Assembly (NCBI GenBank): GCA_019918135.1 | Contig: WBZZ01003023.1 | Coordinates: 71,606 to 135,605 of the forward strand | Direction of reading: 5' to 3' | From: Paulinella micropora | Lineage: Eukaryota > Cercozoa > Imbricatea > Euglyphida > Paulinellidae | Length of the DNA: 64,000 bases | Shown: piece by piece, positions 50,177-58,583 of the stretch | How positions within the stretch are numbered: position 1 is the stretch's first letter | Layout of the letters: the number at the start of each line of letters is the position of its first letter | Program-made: the position numbers and the translations under genes | Notes under the pieces: model-generated | Told to the model about the DNA's origin: nothing | Database searches by the model: none | Seen by the model: only the letters and a program-made list of their open reading frames with translations

Positions 50177-50392
50177 TTACAACATCTCGTCCAGGAAATT
50201 GTCCACGAAGCGCATCCGCTCCTCCCAGGTGTCTCCGCCAGGGACGTCTCGCGCGGGTTGATGCAGGCGCCGTCGCCATAGGGTCTGCAGACGAGCGAGG
50301 CAAGACCCTTGGGATCGCCTCTTTCCGGTCCCCGTCCAGTAAAGCTGGCCTTCAAAGAAGCAAGCACCACAGGTAGGACAGACTGCTAACAT
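50177..50392 (-). CDS. Small zinc-binding protein
   Basis: About 72 residues from ATG 50392. CPTCGACFFEGQLYWTGTG gives one Cys pair; a second (VCRPYGDGACINP) appears only in a neighbouring frame, so two compensating one-base indels are likely. The C-terminus is WEERMRFVDNFLDEML. Sits upstream of the fibre gene on the same strand. Function unknown; zinc-knuckle fold suggested. Confidence 0.5.
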   Translation of the reverse strand: MLAVCPTCGACFFEGQLYWTGTGKRRSQGSCLARLQTLWRRRLHQPARDVPGGDTWEERMRFVDNFLDEML

Positions 50393-51236
50393 TTCGTATT
50401 TAACAGAACCAGAGGAAAAAAGTTTAATTATTTTTACTGATCGGCCAGCGCCGCCTGTCGGAAAGCTCCCCCCCCCCCCCCCCCCCCCCTCCCTCCCTCC
50501 CCTCTCTCCGGTGCAGGCCAGCGCCGCCTGTCGGAAAGCCCCCCCCCCCCCCCCCTCCCCTCTCTCTGGCCAGCGCCGCCTGTCGGAAAGCCCCCCCCCC
50601 CTCTCCCTGTGTATTTTCTTGAGACATCTGCCACCATCTGCAAAACCCCCCCACCCCCCCCCTCCCTCCTTGTTGTTTTATTTTTTTATTTTTTTTGAAA
50701 AATTAAAAAAAGTGTCTCATACGTCTCAGACCCCTAAAAAAGGCAAAAGATCGCACAGGCAAGGCTGGAGCCGTGAGACAGGGTTGAGACAGGCTCCGAA
50801 GAGGGGGAGCGAATGGTGCCACCTCCCTTTCAGTTCCTCTTGAGACAAAATAATAGAGTTTGAGACAAAAAAAGGACATTTTTTGAAAATCTATTTTCAA
50901 AAATCCAGGAAAATCCCCCCCGGGGGGTGGGCGGCGGCCGGACCCGTGGCAGATGTCTCAAACTCCAAGGGAAACTGAAAGGGATTTTTTTTCGTTGCGG
51001 TAAATTTCCTACTCCCCGTGAATTTCCGCCCTAAAATGTGGCTATGAGACGTGAAGTAGGGAAGTTTATCCACAACTTTTGGGGAGGTTGCAAAAAGTTA
51101 TCTTTCCCCCGGGAGCCAGGGAGCCAGACCCGTGGCAGATGTCTCAAGGGAAGCAAGTGTTTTTTTTGAGTGTAAATTTTCCTTTAATGAAAAAAAAACA
51201 GAACTGGGTGTCAAAGCTAGCAAGCGTGTCCACTGC
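50393..51236. repeat. Boundary region with three C-tract repeat units and TCTCA words
   Basis: At about 50442-50595 the word GGCCAGCGCCGCCTGTCGGA plus AAGC and a C run of 11-29 bases occurs three times. Next, 50700-51160 contains repeated GAGAC/GTCTCA words and two copies of GTGGCAGATGTCTCAA. First poly-C tract since 24.7 kb, so it marks the edge of the compact module. No gene. Confidence 0.75.
51032..51148. repeat. Direct repeat, copy 1 (about 115 bases)
   Basis: Begins AAAATGTGGCTATGAGA and ends GTGGCAGATGTCTCAA. A diverged second copy in the same orientation is at 53064-53177. The pair flanks the protease-like gene region. Confidence 0.75.
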
Positions 51237-52148
51237 TTACACCGAGGCTGGCTGGGCGGGTGCCTGCTTGGCGACGAGGCGGTAGACGGAGACGGGCCAG
51301 TCAAAGATGCGGCAGGCCACGAGATTCTGTTGAGTGAGAGCCATGGCAAAATGGCTGGCCGCGTTCAGCAAAAGACAGTTCTTCGTGTCCACTGCTACCG
51401 TGTGGGCCCAGCCGCTGACGAGAAAGATGCCACGAAGGTCGCTGCCCTTACGGGTCAGGTCGTACCAGCTCGCCTTCTTGAGAGGGCGCAGAGAGTAGAG
51501 TGAGCTAGTGTCGAAGCACCGGAAGCAGTCGCTGAGAAAATTGATGAGCTGCTGGACCTCGCAGTAGCAGTTCAGCAGCGAGTGCAAGAGGGCGAGGTAC
51601 TTGCTGGGCGGCTGACAGCCCGCGGCGACCAACGCGTTGAAGAACGCGTCTTGGACGCAGTAGTATCGGCCCGAGGAGCGCGCGGAGAGGCGATACAGGT
51701 TGCCACGCGGGAAGGGCGCCGGGCCGTCGTCGTTGGCTCCGCTGCCCAGCGGCCAGTACACATCCGGCTTCAGGCCGTTCGTTTTGCGCAAGCACGCCCG
51801 GCTGATGCAGGCATGAACCATGTGCTGGCGCTCCTCGTGGTCCCGCTCCCTGCCAGGCTGGCTCTTAAACTCGTCCCGAAACACTTTGATGGGGATGAGC
51901 TCCTGCACGGGCTTCTTCCGCAGAGGGTCCTTTTTGTCAGGGAACGCAATGGTGAACGAGTCAGTGTCCAAATAGACCTTTATGTCCTCCCGGCCGGGGG
52001 TCGGAGCATGCGGCTGGTCTTCCCAGTTGTAGGCATCCACAAGAAGCTCTCCTTGCAGGGGAGCATCACTTCCTGGCGGATGGACCCCATAGCCTGCTCT
52101 GCCTCTCACTTCAAGTCTTCCGTTGACAGTTCTTGTAGACGGTCCCAT
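51237..52148 (-). CDS. Cysteine-protease-like protein of unknown family
   Basis: Frame of 303 codons. The C-terminal half has SSGRYYCVQDAFFNALVAAG, and about 100 residues later GIFLVSGWAHTVAVDTKNCL and LLNAASHF. A Cys beside Q-D-A-x-x-N-A-L, a later H-x-V-x-V-D and an Asn are the usual spacing of C39/OTU-like papain-fold peptidases. The N-terminal part contains VYLDTDSFTIAFPD, which resembles the DTDS motif of family B polymerases, but no other polymerase motif is present. The frame probably continues upstream in another frame (see next). Lies between direct repeats, so it may belong to a mobile element rather than to the virus core. Confidence 0.45.
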   Translation of the reverse strand: MGPSTRTVNGRLEVRGRAGYGVHPPGSDAPLQGELLVDAYNWEDQPHAPTPGREDIKVYLDTDSFTIAFPDKKDPLRKKPVQELIPIKVFRDEFKSQPGRERDHEERQHMVHACISRACLRKTNGLKPDVYWPLGSGANDDGPAPFPRGNLYRLSARSSGRYYCVQDAFFNALVAAGCQPPSKYLALLHSLLNCYCEVQQLINFLSDCFRCFDTSSLYSLRPLKKASWYDLTRKGSDLRGIFLVSGWAHTVAVDTKNCLLLNAASHFAMALTQQNLVACRIFDWPVSVYRLVAKQAPAQPASV

Positions 52149-52620
52149 GCTTCGGACTCGGGCCCTTCCTCGGGCGGCTCTCCGACGTGACTGCTGTCAC
52201 ATTCAAGCTGAGTCACATGATTGTACTCAACCGCCAGGCGGAGGCAGGCCATCTCCTCTTTTGACATCTTCTTGGCTTTCTTTTTCGCTTTCTTCTTCTC
52301 TTTCTTTTTCCTGTTCCGCTTGGTTGCGGCGGACGAGGGCTGGCCCTTTTTCTGGCTGATGCCGCGGTCCAGTGGCGTGGTCATTTCTCGGTGCGTGTGA
52401 CCAGGAGGGGGCGGTGGCGCCTTACTGCTCTTCCAGCCAGAGACGCCCGCATTGGGCGCTGCAGCCTTGGTGGCGGAGCGAGTAGTAATCTTTGCAGAGC
52501 AGCGCACATTGTGCGCTGCAGCTCTGCTCGGACCGGCAGTGACACAGACACCCTTCTTGGTGCGCGCACTTCGAATCATTCACAGCTTTTTCGGACTGCG
52601 AGTTGCAGTAGCATTGGACC
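52149..52620 (-). CDS. Upstream Cys-rich and Lys-rich segment of the same locus
   Basis: A Cys-rich stretch (CLCHCRSEQSCSAQCALLCK) lies in one frame from about 52615 to 52430. After a shift, the next frame gives a Pro/Lys-rich segment (KRNRKKKEKKKAKKKAKK) and an acidic end at 52106 that overlaps the protease-like frame. The sequence just above 52620 is T-rich ending GCACAG on the minus strand, a good intron acceptor. Probably the 5' part of one spliced or broken gene with the protease-like segment. No start codon can be chosen with confidence. Confidence 0.35.
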
Positions 52621-52659
52621 TGTGCAAAAAAAAAATTAGTGGCTGGTACCCACTGCACA

Positions 52660-53460
52660 AATAAAGTGATTTTCACTTTTGGGTGGGGTCTGGTGGCACC
52701 GCCCACTAGAAAAATTTTATGACAGATTCCGGTAGATTTCGACATGGCGTTTCGACCTGGCGCGTCGAACGCCACTTGTCCCAGCCAAAACGGACCACGG
52801 GCGGCTGCAGGAGAAGGACGCAAAGTTCGGTCGCAAAAAAATCCAGAATCCTACCACCAGAAAAACCAGGTGTTTTTCACATAACCATGCCACCCGGTGC
52901 CACCCTGCGTGATACAGCTGAAAAAGGCAGCTCCCAGGAGTATTTCGGCACTGCCGCAATAATCCTAACTATTGTATTTTTTCACAGGTGGCACCGGTGA
53001 CTACAAAAATGCAGTTACACAGCAAAACACACGTATTTAAGCTGACAGTGAATTATCACCACAAAATGTGGCTATGAGAAGTGAAGTAGGGAAGTTTATC
53101 TATAACTTTTCAGGAAGGGGCAAAAAACCTCCCTCCCCCCCAGGTGGCAGGGGCCAGACCCCGTGGCAGATGTCTCAAACTATGGTATGAAAAAAGTTGC
53201 GAATGGTGCCACCTGTGTGATACGGCCGAAAGGGGCACCACCCAAGGACATTTCGGCATGGCCGAAATTGCCACAACTACTGCCTTTTTCGCCCGTATCA
53301 CACGGTGCCACCTGGTGACACCAACGACTACAAAAATGCAGTTACACCGCAAAACACGTATAATTTGGCTGATCGTGAATATTCACGTCTAATGCCAATA
53401 TGACAGTACCAAAATGGCAATACTAATCCGACCGGTTCTGATCAGGACAAAAAGGAAATA
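52660..53460. repeat. Diverged repeats at the GC-rich block edge
   Basis: Two related stretches, about 52885-53078 and 53195-53396, share words such as GACTACAAAAATGCAGTTACA and GTGGCACCGG-like sequence. The second half of the direct repeat (53064-53177) lies between them. No gene accepted. Base composition starts to fall toward AT after about 53400. Confidence 0.65.
53064..53177. repeat. Direct repeat, copy 2 (about 115 bases)
   Basis: Aligns with 51032-51148 including AAAATGTGGCTATGAGA, GTGAAGTAGGGAAGTTTATC and GTGGCAGATGTCTCAA, with differences in the middle. Confidence 0.75.
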
Positions 53461-53506
53461 CATATGATCATGCATATCGTAGATTTTGTATTATTTTTTA
53501 AAAATG

Positions 53507-53561
53507 TATATATATACATATATATATATATGTATATATATGTATATATATATATATATAT

Positions 53562-53594
<33 letters not shown>
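53507..53594. repeat. (TA)n microsatellite
   Basis: Nearly pure alternating TA over about 88 bases, with a few ATGTATAT interruptions. Directly abuts the left arm of the 181-base inverted repeat. Short Tyr/Ile frames here are not genes. Confidence 0.9.
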
Positions 53595-53598
<4 letters not shown>

Positions 53599-53775
53599 TT
53601 TATGTATTCTCGACTTGTCCAACCGCAAACTATAAAACAAGCTTTAAAAAAGTAAAAAACCAACATTAGACATATAGAAAACATACATAGAAAATAAAAA
53701 ACATACCTTTGTTTTACAAAAAAACGACACACGAAGCACACTAAGAGAGATTTTGACGAAATAACGACAAAAAAC
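53595..53775. repeat. Inverted repeat, left arm (181 bases)
   Basis: By eye an exact reverse complement of 53818-53998, with a 42-base spacer (53776-53817). Starts ATCATTTATGTATTCTCG and ends GACAAAAAAC. Both arms have the same frame content, read in opposite directions. Confidence 0.9.
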
Positions 53776-53817
53776 ACATTTTATTACATAAAATGGTATA
53801 TATACTACGTATCTAAT

Positions 53818-53998
53818 GTTTTTTGTCGTTATTTCGTCAAAATCTCTCTTAGTGTGCTTCGTGTGTCGTTTTTTTGTAAAACAAAGGTATGTTTTTTATT
53901 TTCTATGTATGTTTTCTATATGTCTAATGTTGGTTTTTTACTTTTTTAAAGCTTGTTTTATAGTTTGCGGTTGGACAAGTCGAGAATACATAAATGAT
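53818..53998. repeat. Inverted repeat, right arm (181 bases)
   Basis: Pairs with 53595-53775. AT-rich block 2 begins on its right. Could be a terminal inverted repeat pair of an AT-rich mobile virus, or the product of a fold-back event. Confidence 0.9.
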
Positions 53999-54022
53999 CA
54001 CACCACAAAACGGGGGGACAGG

Positions 54023-54093
54023 TTGGACAGGTGTAATACGAAGAAGAATTATACAATAAATATAGAAACTTAATAAGCGAAAAGTGTCCAACC
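54023..54093. repeat. Palindromic cassette, copy 1
   Basis: Begins TTGGACAGGTGTAATACGAA and ends AAGTGTCCAACC, so its ends are inverted (TTGGACA / TGTCCAA). A related cassette lies at 54357-54427. Between and around them GGACA/CGGAC words recur. Confidence 0.6.
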
Positions 54094-54356
54094 TTTAAAA
54101 AATAGGGTCGGACAGGACTTGGACAGACTTGGACAGCAACAGGAGAAGGTATTTTCACTCTCCCTGCTCTTATATTCATCAGTTTGTGTGCTGTATCGTT
54201 TGCCCTTATTGTGTGTGTTTTGCCCCCAACCCCGCCACTCACTTCGTGAGTGTCCGCCCCCCTTTTATTAAAAAAAAGTAAATTTTTCTCCCTGTCCCCC
54301 CTTTTTTTTTGGACACACAAAAAAATTTCTGAAAAACAAGGTCGGACTCGGACACC

Positions 54357-54427
54357 TTGGACACGATTAATACTAAGACGAATTCGTCGCCCTTGAGTGC
54401 TTAATAGCACTCTCAAGTGTCCAAGTC
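54357..54427. repeat. Palindromic cassette, copy 2, with internal hairpin
   Basis: Begins TTGGACACGATTAATACTAA and ends CAAGTGTCCAAGTCG. Inside, CTTGAGTGC and GCACTCTCAAG form a stem around TTAATA. Shared order with copy 1: TTGGACA, TAATAC, AAGA-GAATT, CTTAATA, AGTGTCCAA. Confidence 0.6.
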
Positions 54428-54510
54428 GATTTACGACGATTTTCAGCGTGTTTCTAGCGCGGGGTGGATTTTCTATTTAAAATAATTAAAATAATATAAT
54501 TATATATATA

Positions 54511-54738
54511 ATGCCGAGGACACCGCAATTCACCAAGGAAGAAATCGTTCAACGGAGAAGGGAAAGGGCAAAAGCATTTTTGAAGGCTCATCCTGATAAG
54601 AATAGGGAAAATGCGAAGGCATACTATTATAAGAACCAAGAAAGGATAAAATTAATGCGGAAGGAGAAATACGAAAAACAAAAAGCCGAATTACTTGAAT
54701 TAAGGGCTTTTCGTAATAGTATGTTAAACAATATATAA
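54511..54738 (+). CDS. Small basic protein with Asn/Lys/Tyr repeat
   Basis: 75 residues. KNRENAKAYYYKNQERIKLM resembles the N-K-E-x-x-x-x-Y-x-K repeat region seen in the tail of the GIY-YIG protein at the other end of this block. May be a DNA-binding accessory of that nuclease class. AT-rich with TATATATAA directly before the ATG. Confidence 0.55.
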   Translation: MPRTPQFTKEEIVQRRRERAKAFLKAHPDKNRENAKAYYYKNQERIKLMRKEKYEKQKAELLELRAFRNSMLNNI

Positions 54739-54779
54739 TTTATTTTATATATAAAAATATATACACTATTATATAAACC

Positions 54780-55292
54780 ATGGACACCTCTCACCGCCGA
54801 TCGTATTGGACATATGAAGACTTACAACTCCATTTGGATTACGTGAATGGAAGTTATTTTCTAAATCTAGTCAATGCCGTTTCATTTCTATCACCCGATG
54901 GAAAGTGGAACACGGCCGACTGGAAACTTATGGAAAGTATAGAAAAAGGAGAAGAACAATATTGTTGTTGCTCACACGAGATTACAAAGAATTACATTGT
55001 AAAAAACGTAAAAAACGGGAGCGAAATGGTGCTGGGCTCTGAATGTATCAAGCGGTTTAAGAACGATAAAATGAACGAAGACTTATCATTGCTCATTCGC
55101 ACTCTTGACAATCCAAACATTAAATTTTGTTGTTATTGTGATAGCAATAGGGCAATTCCAAAAAAGATTGTGGAAAAGTATCCGAACAGAGACAAGTATT
55201 ATCATAAAGCCTGCTTAATAAATAGATTGAAGCATTCCGAACATTGCGGACAATACAAAGGATTTATACCCTGCGGGTGCTTGAATAAGTAA
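54780..55292 (+). CDS. Cys-rich probable zinc-binding protein
   Basis: 170 residues. YCCCSHEITKNYIVKNVKNG followed by LGSECIKRF matches the short zinc-finger-like module (C-x-C-x-H-x-I ... G-x-x-C-I-x-x-F) found in many giant-virus and virophage proteins of unknown function. A second pair (FCCYCDSN) and a C-terminal HCGQYKGFIPCGC give further ligands. Intact frame; low GC. Directly upstream of the primase-helicase on the same strand. Confidence 0.65.
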   Translation: MDTSHRRSYWTYEDLQLHLDYVNGSYFLNLVNAVSFLSPDGKWNTADWKLMESIEKGEEQYCCCSHEITKNYIVKNVKNGSEMVLGSECIKRFKNDKMNEDLSLLIRTLDNPNIKFCCYCDSNRAIPKKIVEKYPNRDKYYHKACLINRLKHSEHCGQYKGFIPCGCLNK

Positions 55293-55432
55293 GAAAAGAA
55301 ACAAGTTGTTTTTTTGTCATAACGATATATAAAAAATCCTAATTACCTATTAAGGACAACACTATACATGGATATATGGATATATAGAATAATTAATTTA
55401 TTTTTATAAAAATATCCGAGCGACTATATAAC

Positions 55433-57874
55433 ATGACCGCGCCGACACTGACCAACAACCAATGGTATTACAAACAAGAAGAAGCACTGAGAGATAAACC
55501 ACAAGATGCGGTTCTTATCAAGTGGGGAAATAAACAATTTACCACTATGCCATGCCAAGAGGATTTCATTGAATTGATTGAAAGCACACCCGATGACCAA
55601 AAGCAATACTATGAAGTATTAATGGAAAACAAACCCCAACGAATGTTTGCCGACATTGATGGCGATGAATTATCAATCACACGAGAAAAAATGTATGAGC
55701 GGTGGAACATACTTATGGAAAACGTATTTGCCAATATGGGTTTGAAGTATAATCCCAAAAAAGCCAAATACTTGGACGCAAGCAAGAATGGTAAAATGTC
55801 GTGCCATTTTTCTTACGATAACGGCTTGGTGTTTAAAAACTGCGAAACACAAAAAGAGTTTTGGAAGTATGTAGAAGTGGTGATTGAAAAAGATTATCCC
55901 GACCTTTGCTTCACGTTTGAACGAGCCGACAAGAATATTGAATTACGAACCATACTTGATATCTCCGTCTATAACAAAAACAGGGCTTTTCGCACTATCT
56001 ACTCTCATAAAGAAGATAGCGACCGCGTTTTGCTTCCATATTCATACACACCAAAAACAAACACTTTGAGACTGCTACAAGATGTAGAAATGGACGATTA
56101 TCTGATTATGCGCCCCGATGACAATACCTTTTACGAAGTCAAAATCCCCGAATATACAACTTTGAAGCGATATCAACATATTACGTTGGACGAAATACGC
56201 GAAATTATACTCAGCAAAATACCAAATGTAGAAAATGTTGAAATAAAGCAGAGAATGTTTGTTTTAAAAACCATAGGGACACGAGTATGTATTATAAACG
56301 GAGAAGAAAATAAAAGGGATAATTGCTATGTAGTATGGAGAAGAGACGGGCTGTATTTCTACTGCCACGATAGCACTTGCGAGGGTAAATGTATGAAAAT
56401 TCACGAATTATCACCCCCTATCGTCCGTAATATCAACACGATTGATGACCTGCGACAACTTGCCAGCAAATGTGATAGTAAAGCAAAACTCAACGAGTTG
56501 ATAGATACTGCTTTGGTGTGGATGAATAATTCATACACTTTTGCTAACTTGGCAAAGCCGACTATAATTGAAGAATACGTTGATTCCAAAGGCAAGAAGG
56601 TATTTCGCTACAAGACGGAGTCAGCAATGGAATCATTCTTCAAAAACAAAAGAGTAAGGACTAACTTATCAAAAGAAAACTGGATAGCGCAAGGTAAAAA
56701 CCCCGCCAAATTGAATGTTGTTGATTTGTATAAAATATGGACTACACACCCGAGAAGACGCGAAGTAAATGACGTAATCTTTGACCCCAAGGCATACTTT
56801 GATAACGACAAACAAGGGTTTTATAACTTGTTTAAGGGTTTCACATTAGAAGACGTGAAATCCTTCACGGCAGAAGAAGAAAAAAATGAAGCATTCTTTC
56901 AACATATCCTAAACAGATGGTGTGGGGGAAGTCAGGACATATACAAAAAGGTGCTTGATATGTTTGCGAGCATTTACCAAAAGCCGTGGCAAAAACTACA
57001 CTTATCATTGGTTTTAACGAGCACTGAACGAGCAGGTAAGGGTATTATTATTGAAATATTCAAAGACATAATAGGCGCCGATTATTACTTCCAGCCGTCC
57101 GACGTTAGAGAAATATTAGGAGATTTCAATGCGCAACTCGCAAAAGCAATCGTAGTATTTATGGACGAAATGGTATGGGGTGGTGATAAAGAACGAGCGG
57201 GAACAATTAAGAAACTGGTATCAGAAAACACGCTCACTCTTAAACAAAAATATTTACCAAATCTAACACTAGAAAATATGTTATTTCTAGTCCTTGCTTC
57301 AAACGAAGAGTGGGTAGTGCCAGCGGGAACCACTGAGCAACGATGGCTCGTCCTTGAAGTTTCTGACGAACTGGCACTCATGAAATCAGACGAAAAGAGA
57401 AAAGTGATTGCGGATATTAGGTCTATTGACAGGCAACGACTGGCAAAGTTTCTCCTTGAACGAGACCTCAGCGAGTTTAACGACCGCGAAACAATCATTA
57501 CGAAGGGGCTACGAGAACAAAAAGTAAAATCCCTTTCAAAGTTGAGAAAGTGGTGGTTGGATTGCTTGAACTTGGGATATATCACAAACCAAATTTCAGG
57601 AATTCGTTTTGGTGAAGAAGTTTCAAAAGAAGTATTGTATGATGTGTATAAAGCAAATGCGAATGACCCCCACACTTCGCGGGTTAGTTTCTGGACTAGT
57701 CTTAAAAAACTAATGCCAAATATGGTAGAAAAGAAGAAGACGATGGAAGCAGGCGCGCGAGTTAGATACGTAGATTTACCAACATTAGAAGAGTGTAAAA
57801 ATCAGTGGAAGGTTATTTATGGTGATAATGAATGGGCTTTTGACGATGACGATGACGATGACGATGATGAATAA
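55433..57874 (+). CDS. Primase-superfamily 3 helicase (DUF5906-like)
   Basis: 813 residues, intact. The N-terminal half is an archaeo-eukaryotic primase: QRMFADIDGDEL (metal-binding acidic pair near residue 70), KMSCHFSYDN (His motif) and ISVYNKNRAFRTIY. A short Cys/His patch (CHDSTCEGKC) follows near residue 310. The C-terminal half is an SF3/D5-type helicase: Walker A TSTERAGKGIIIEIF near residue 530, Walker B VVFMDEMVWGGDKERAGTIK, then LKQKYLPNLTLENMLFLVLA-S-N-E and the arginine-bearing TTEQRWLVLEV. The P-loop has Gly after Lys rather than Thr/Ser. A run of nine Asp precedes the final Glu. Main replication protein of polinton-like viruses and virophages. TATA-rich sequence precedes it. Confidence 0.9.
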   Translation: MTAPTLTNNQWYYKQEEALRDKPQDAVLIKWGNKQFTTMPCQEDFIELIESTPDDQKQYYEVLMENKPQRMFADIDGDELSITREKMYERWNILMENVFANMGLKYNPKKAKYLDASKNGKMSCHFSYDNGLVFKNCETQKEFWKYVEVVIEKDYPDLCFTFERADKNIELRTILDISVYNKNRAFRTIYSHKEDSDRVLLPYSYTPKTNTLRLLQDVEMDDYLIMRPDDNTFYEVKIPEYTTLKRYQHITLDEIREIILSKIPNVENVEIKQRMFVLKTIGTRVCIINGEENKRDNCYVVWRRDGLYFYCHDSTCEGKCMKIHELSPPIVRNINTIDDLRQLASKCDSKAKLNELIDTALVWMNNSYTFANLAKPTIIEEYVDSKGKKVFRYKTESAMESFFKNKRVRTNLSKENWIAQGKNPAKLNVVDLYKIWTTHPRRREVNDVIFDPKAYFDNDKQGFYNLFKGFTLEDVKSFTAEEEKNEAFFQHILNRWCGGSQDIYKKVLDMFASIYQKPWQKLHLSLVLTSTERAGKGIIIEIFKDIIGADYYFQPSDVREILGDFNAQLAKAIVVFMDEMVWGGDKERAGTIKKLVSENTLTLKQKYLPNLTLENMLFLVLASNEEWVVPAGTTEQRWLVLEVSDELALMKSDEKRKVIADIRSIDRQRLAKFLLERDLSEFNDRETIITKGLREQKVKSLSKLRKWWLDCLNLGYITNQISGIRFGEEVSKEVLYDVYKANANDPHTSRVSFWTSLKKLMPNMVEKKKTMEAGARVRYVDLPTLEECKNQWKVIYGDNEWAFDDDDDDDDDE

Positions 57875-57920
57875 ACAATATTAAAAGAAACGGATTTTTT
57901 TTGTTGTGCTTATATATAAC

Positions 57921-58583
57921 ATGCCATCAACCAAAGGAGAGTATCTAAGTCAAATAGAAAAATGGACTCATTTAAGTAGCGACATAAAACTGCCAACAAG
58001 CAAATCGCTCAAACCTGAAATTGTCGCATTTTACGAAAAATACCGACCCGAACAACCCCCGCAGAGTGATAATGTTGAAGTTGTATTGCCCTCTGTTGAT
58101 ACATTGAAGAACGTCGTTTTTAATGACGAACCAGAAGAATTTACGCCTTTTAAAGAAAGTGATTTGAAGGAAACTGGTATTACTGAAATCAAGGCTAACG
58201 TAGGAGAAGAATTGGCGAAAAAAGAATTACCTGTTTTGGAAGCAAAAGAGGAGCCTGCGCCAGTTAGGGAAAAGAAAACACCGATTAAAGCAAAGCGGAA
58301 TCCGCCCGAGAGCGGGTATAGTTGCTATGAAATAATAACGGCACATTTGAAAATATCAAAAGACCCGTTTAACTTCTTGTATATGAAAGTTGAAGACCGC
58401 ACCATATTACAGGAGGATATGAAGAAATGGCACGAGAGTAGATACGCACACATACCACCAGACCAACGCCCCATTCTTAAATATGGTAAGTTAGATTATA
58501 AGACGTTTTTTCGCGATGTCTTATCTCAACACGAGGGCAAACTCACGACACTAAAGGATATGTATGACAGGTTTCATGTGTAA
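57921..58583 (+). CDS. Orphan with acidic linker, downstream of primase-helicase
   Basis: 220 residues from ATG 57921. A small N-terminal helical part (STKGEYLSQIEKWTHLSSDI; a SAP/HeH-like look), a Glu/Pro/Lys-rich linker (KEEPAPVREKKTPIKAKRNP), and a C-terminal helical domain (SCYEIITAHLKISKDPFNFL; LKYGKLDYKTFFRDVLSQHE). Stop overlaps the convergent beta protein by ten bases. Family not recognised; a DNA-binding or scaffold role is possible. Confidence 0.6.
   Translation: MPSTKGEYLSQIEKWTHLSSDIKLPTSKSLKPEIVAFYEKYRPEQPPQSDNVEVVLPSVDTLKNVVFNDEPEEFTPFKESDLKETGITEIKANVGEELAKKELPVLEAKEEPAPVREKKTPIKAKRNPPESGYSCYEIITAHLKISKDPFNFLYMKVEDRTILQEDMKKWHESRYAHIPPDQRPILKYGKLDYKTFFRDVLSQHEGKLTTLKDMYDRFHV

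Noticed and set aside
51900-52000. DTDS motif (VYLDTDSF) as a sign of family B DNA polymerase
   Set aside because: No other polymerase motif (such as SLYPS-like or KxxxNSxYG-like segments) is near, and the following sequence is papain-like. A single four-residue match is chance-level.
53507-53660. Tyr/Ile-rich small membrane protein in the TA tract
   Set aside because: It is direct translation of an alternating TA microsatellite.
53595-53998. Gene family with two opposite copies (about 60 residues, Phe/Cys/Val-rich)
   Set aside because: The two copies exist only because the DNA is a perfect inverted repeat; no start context or sister sequence supports coding.
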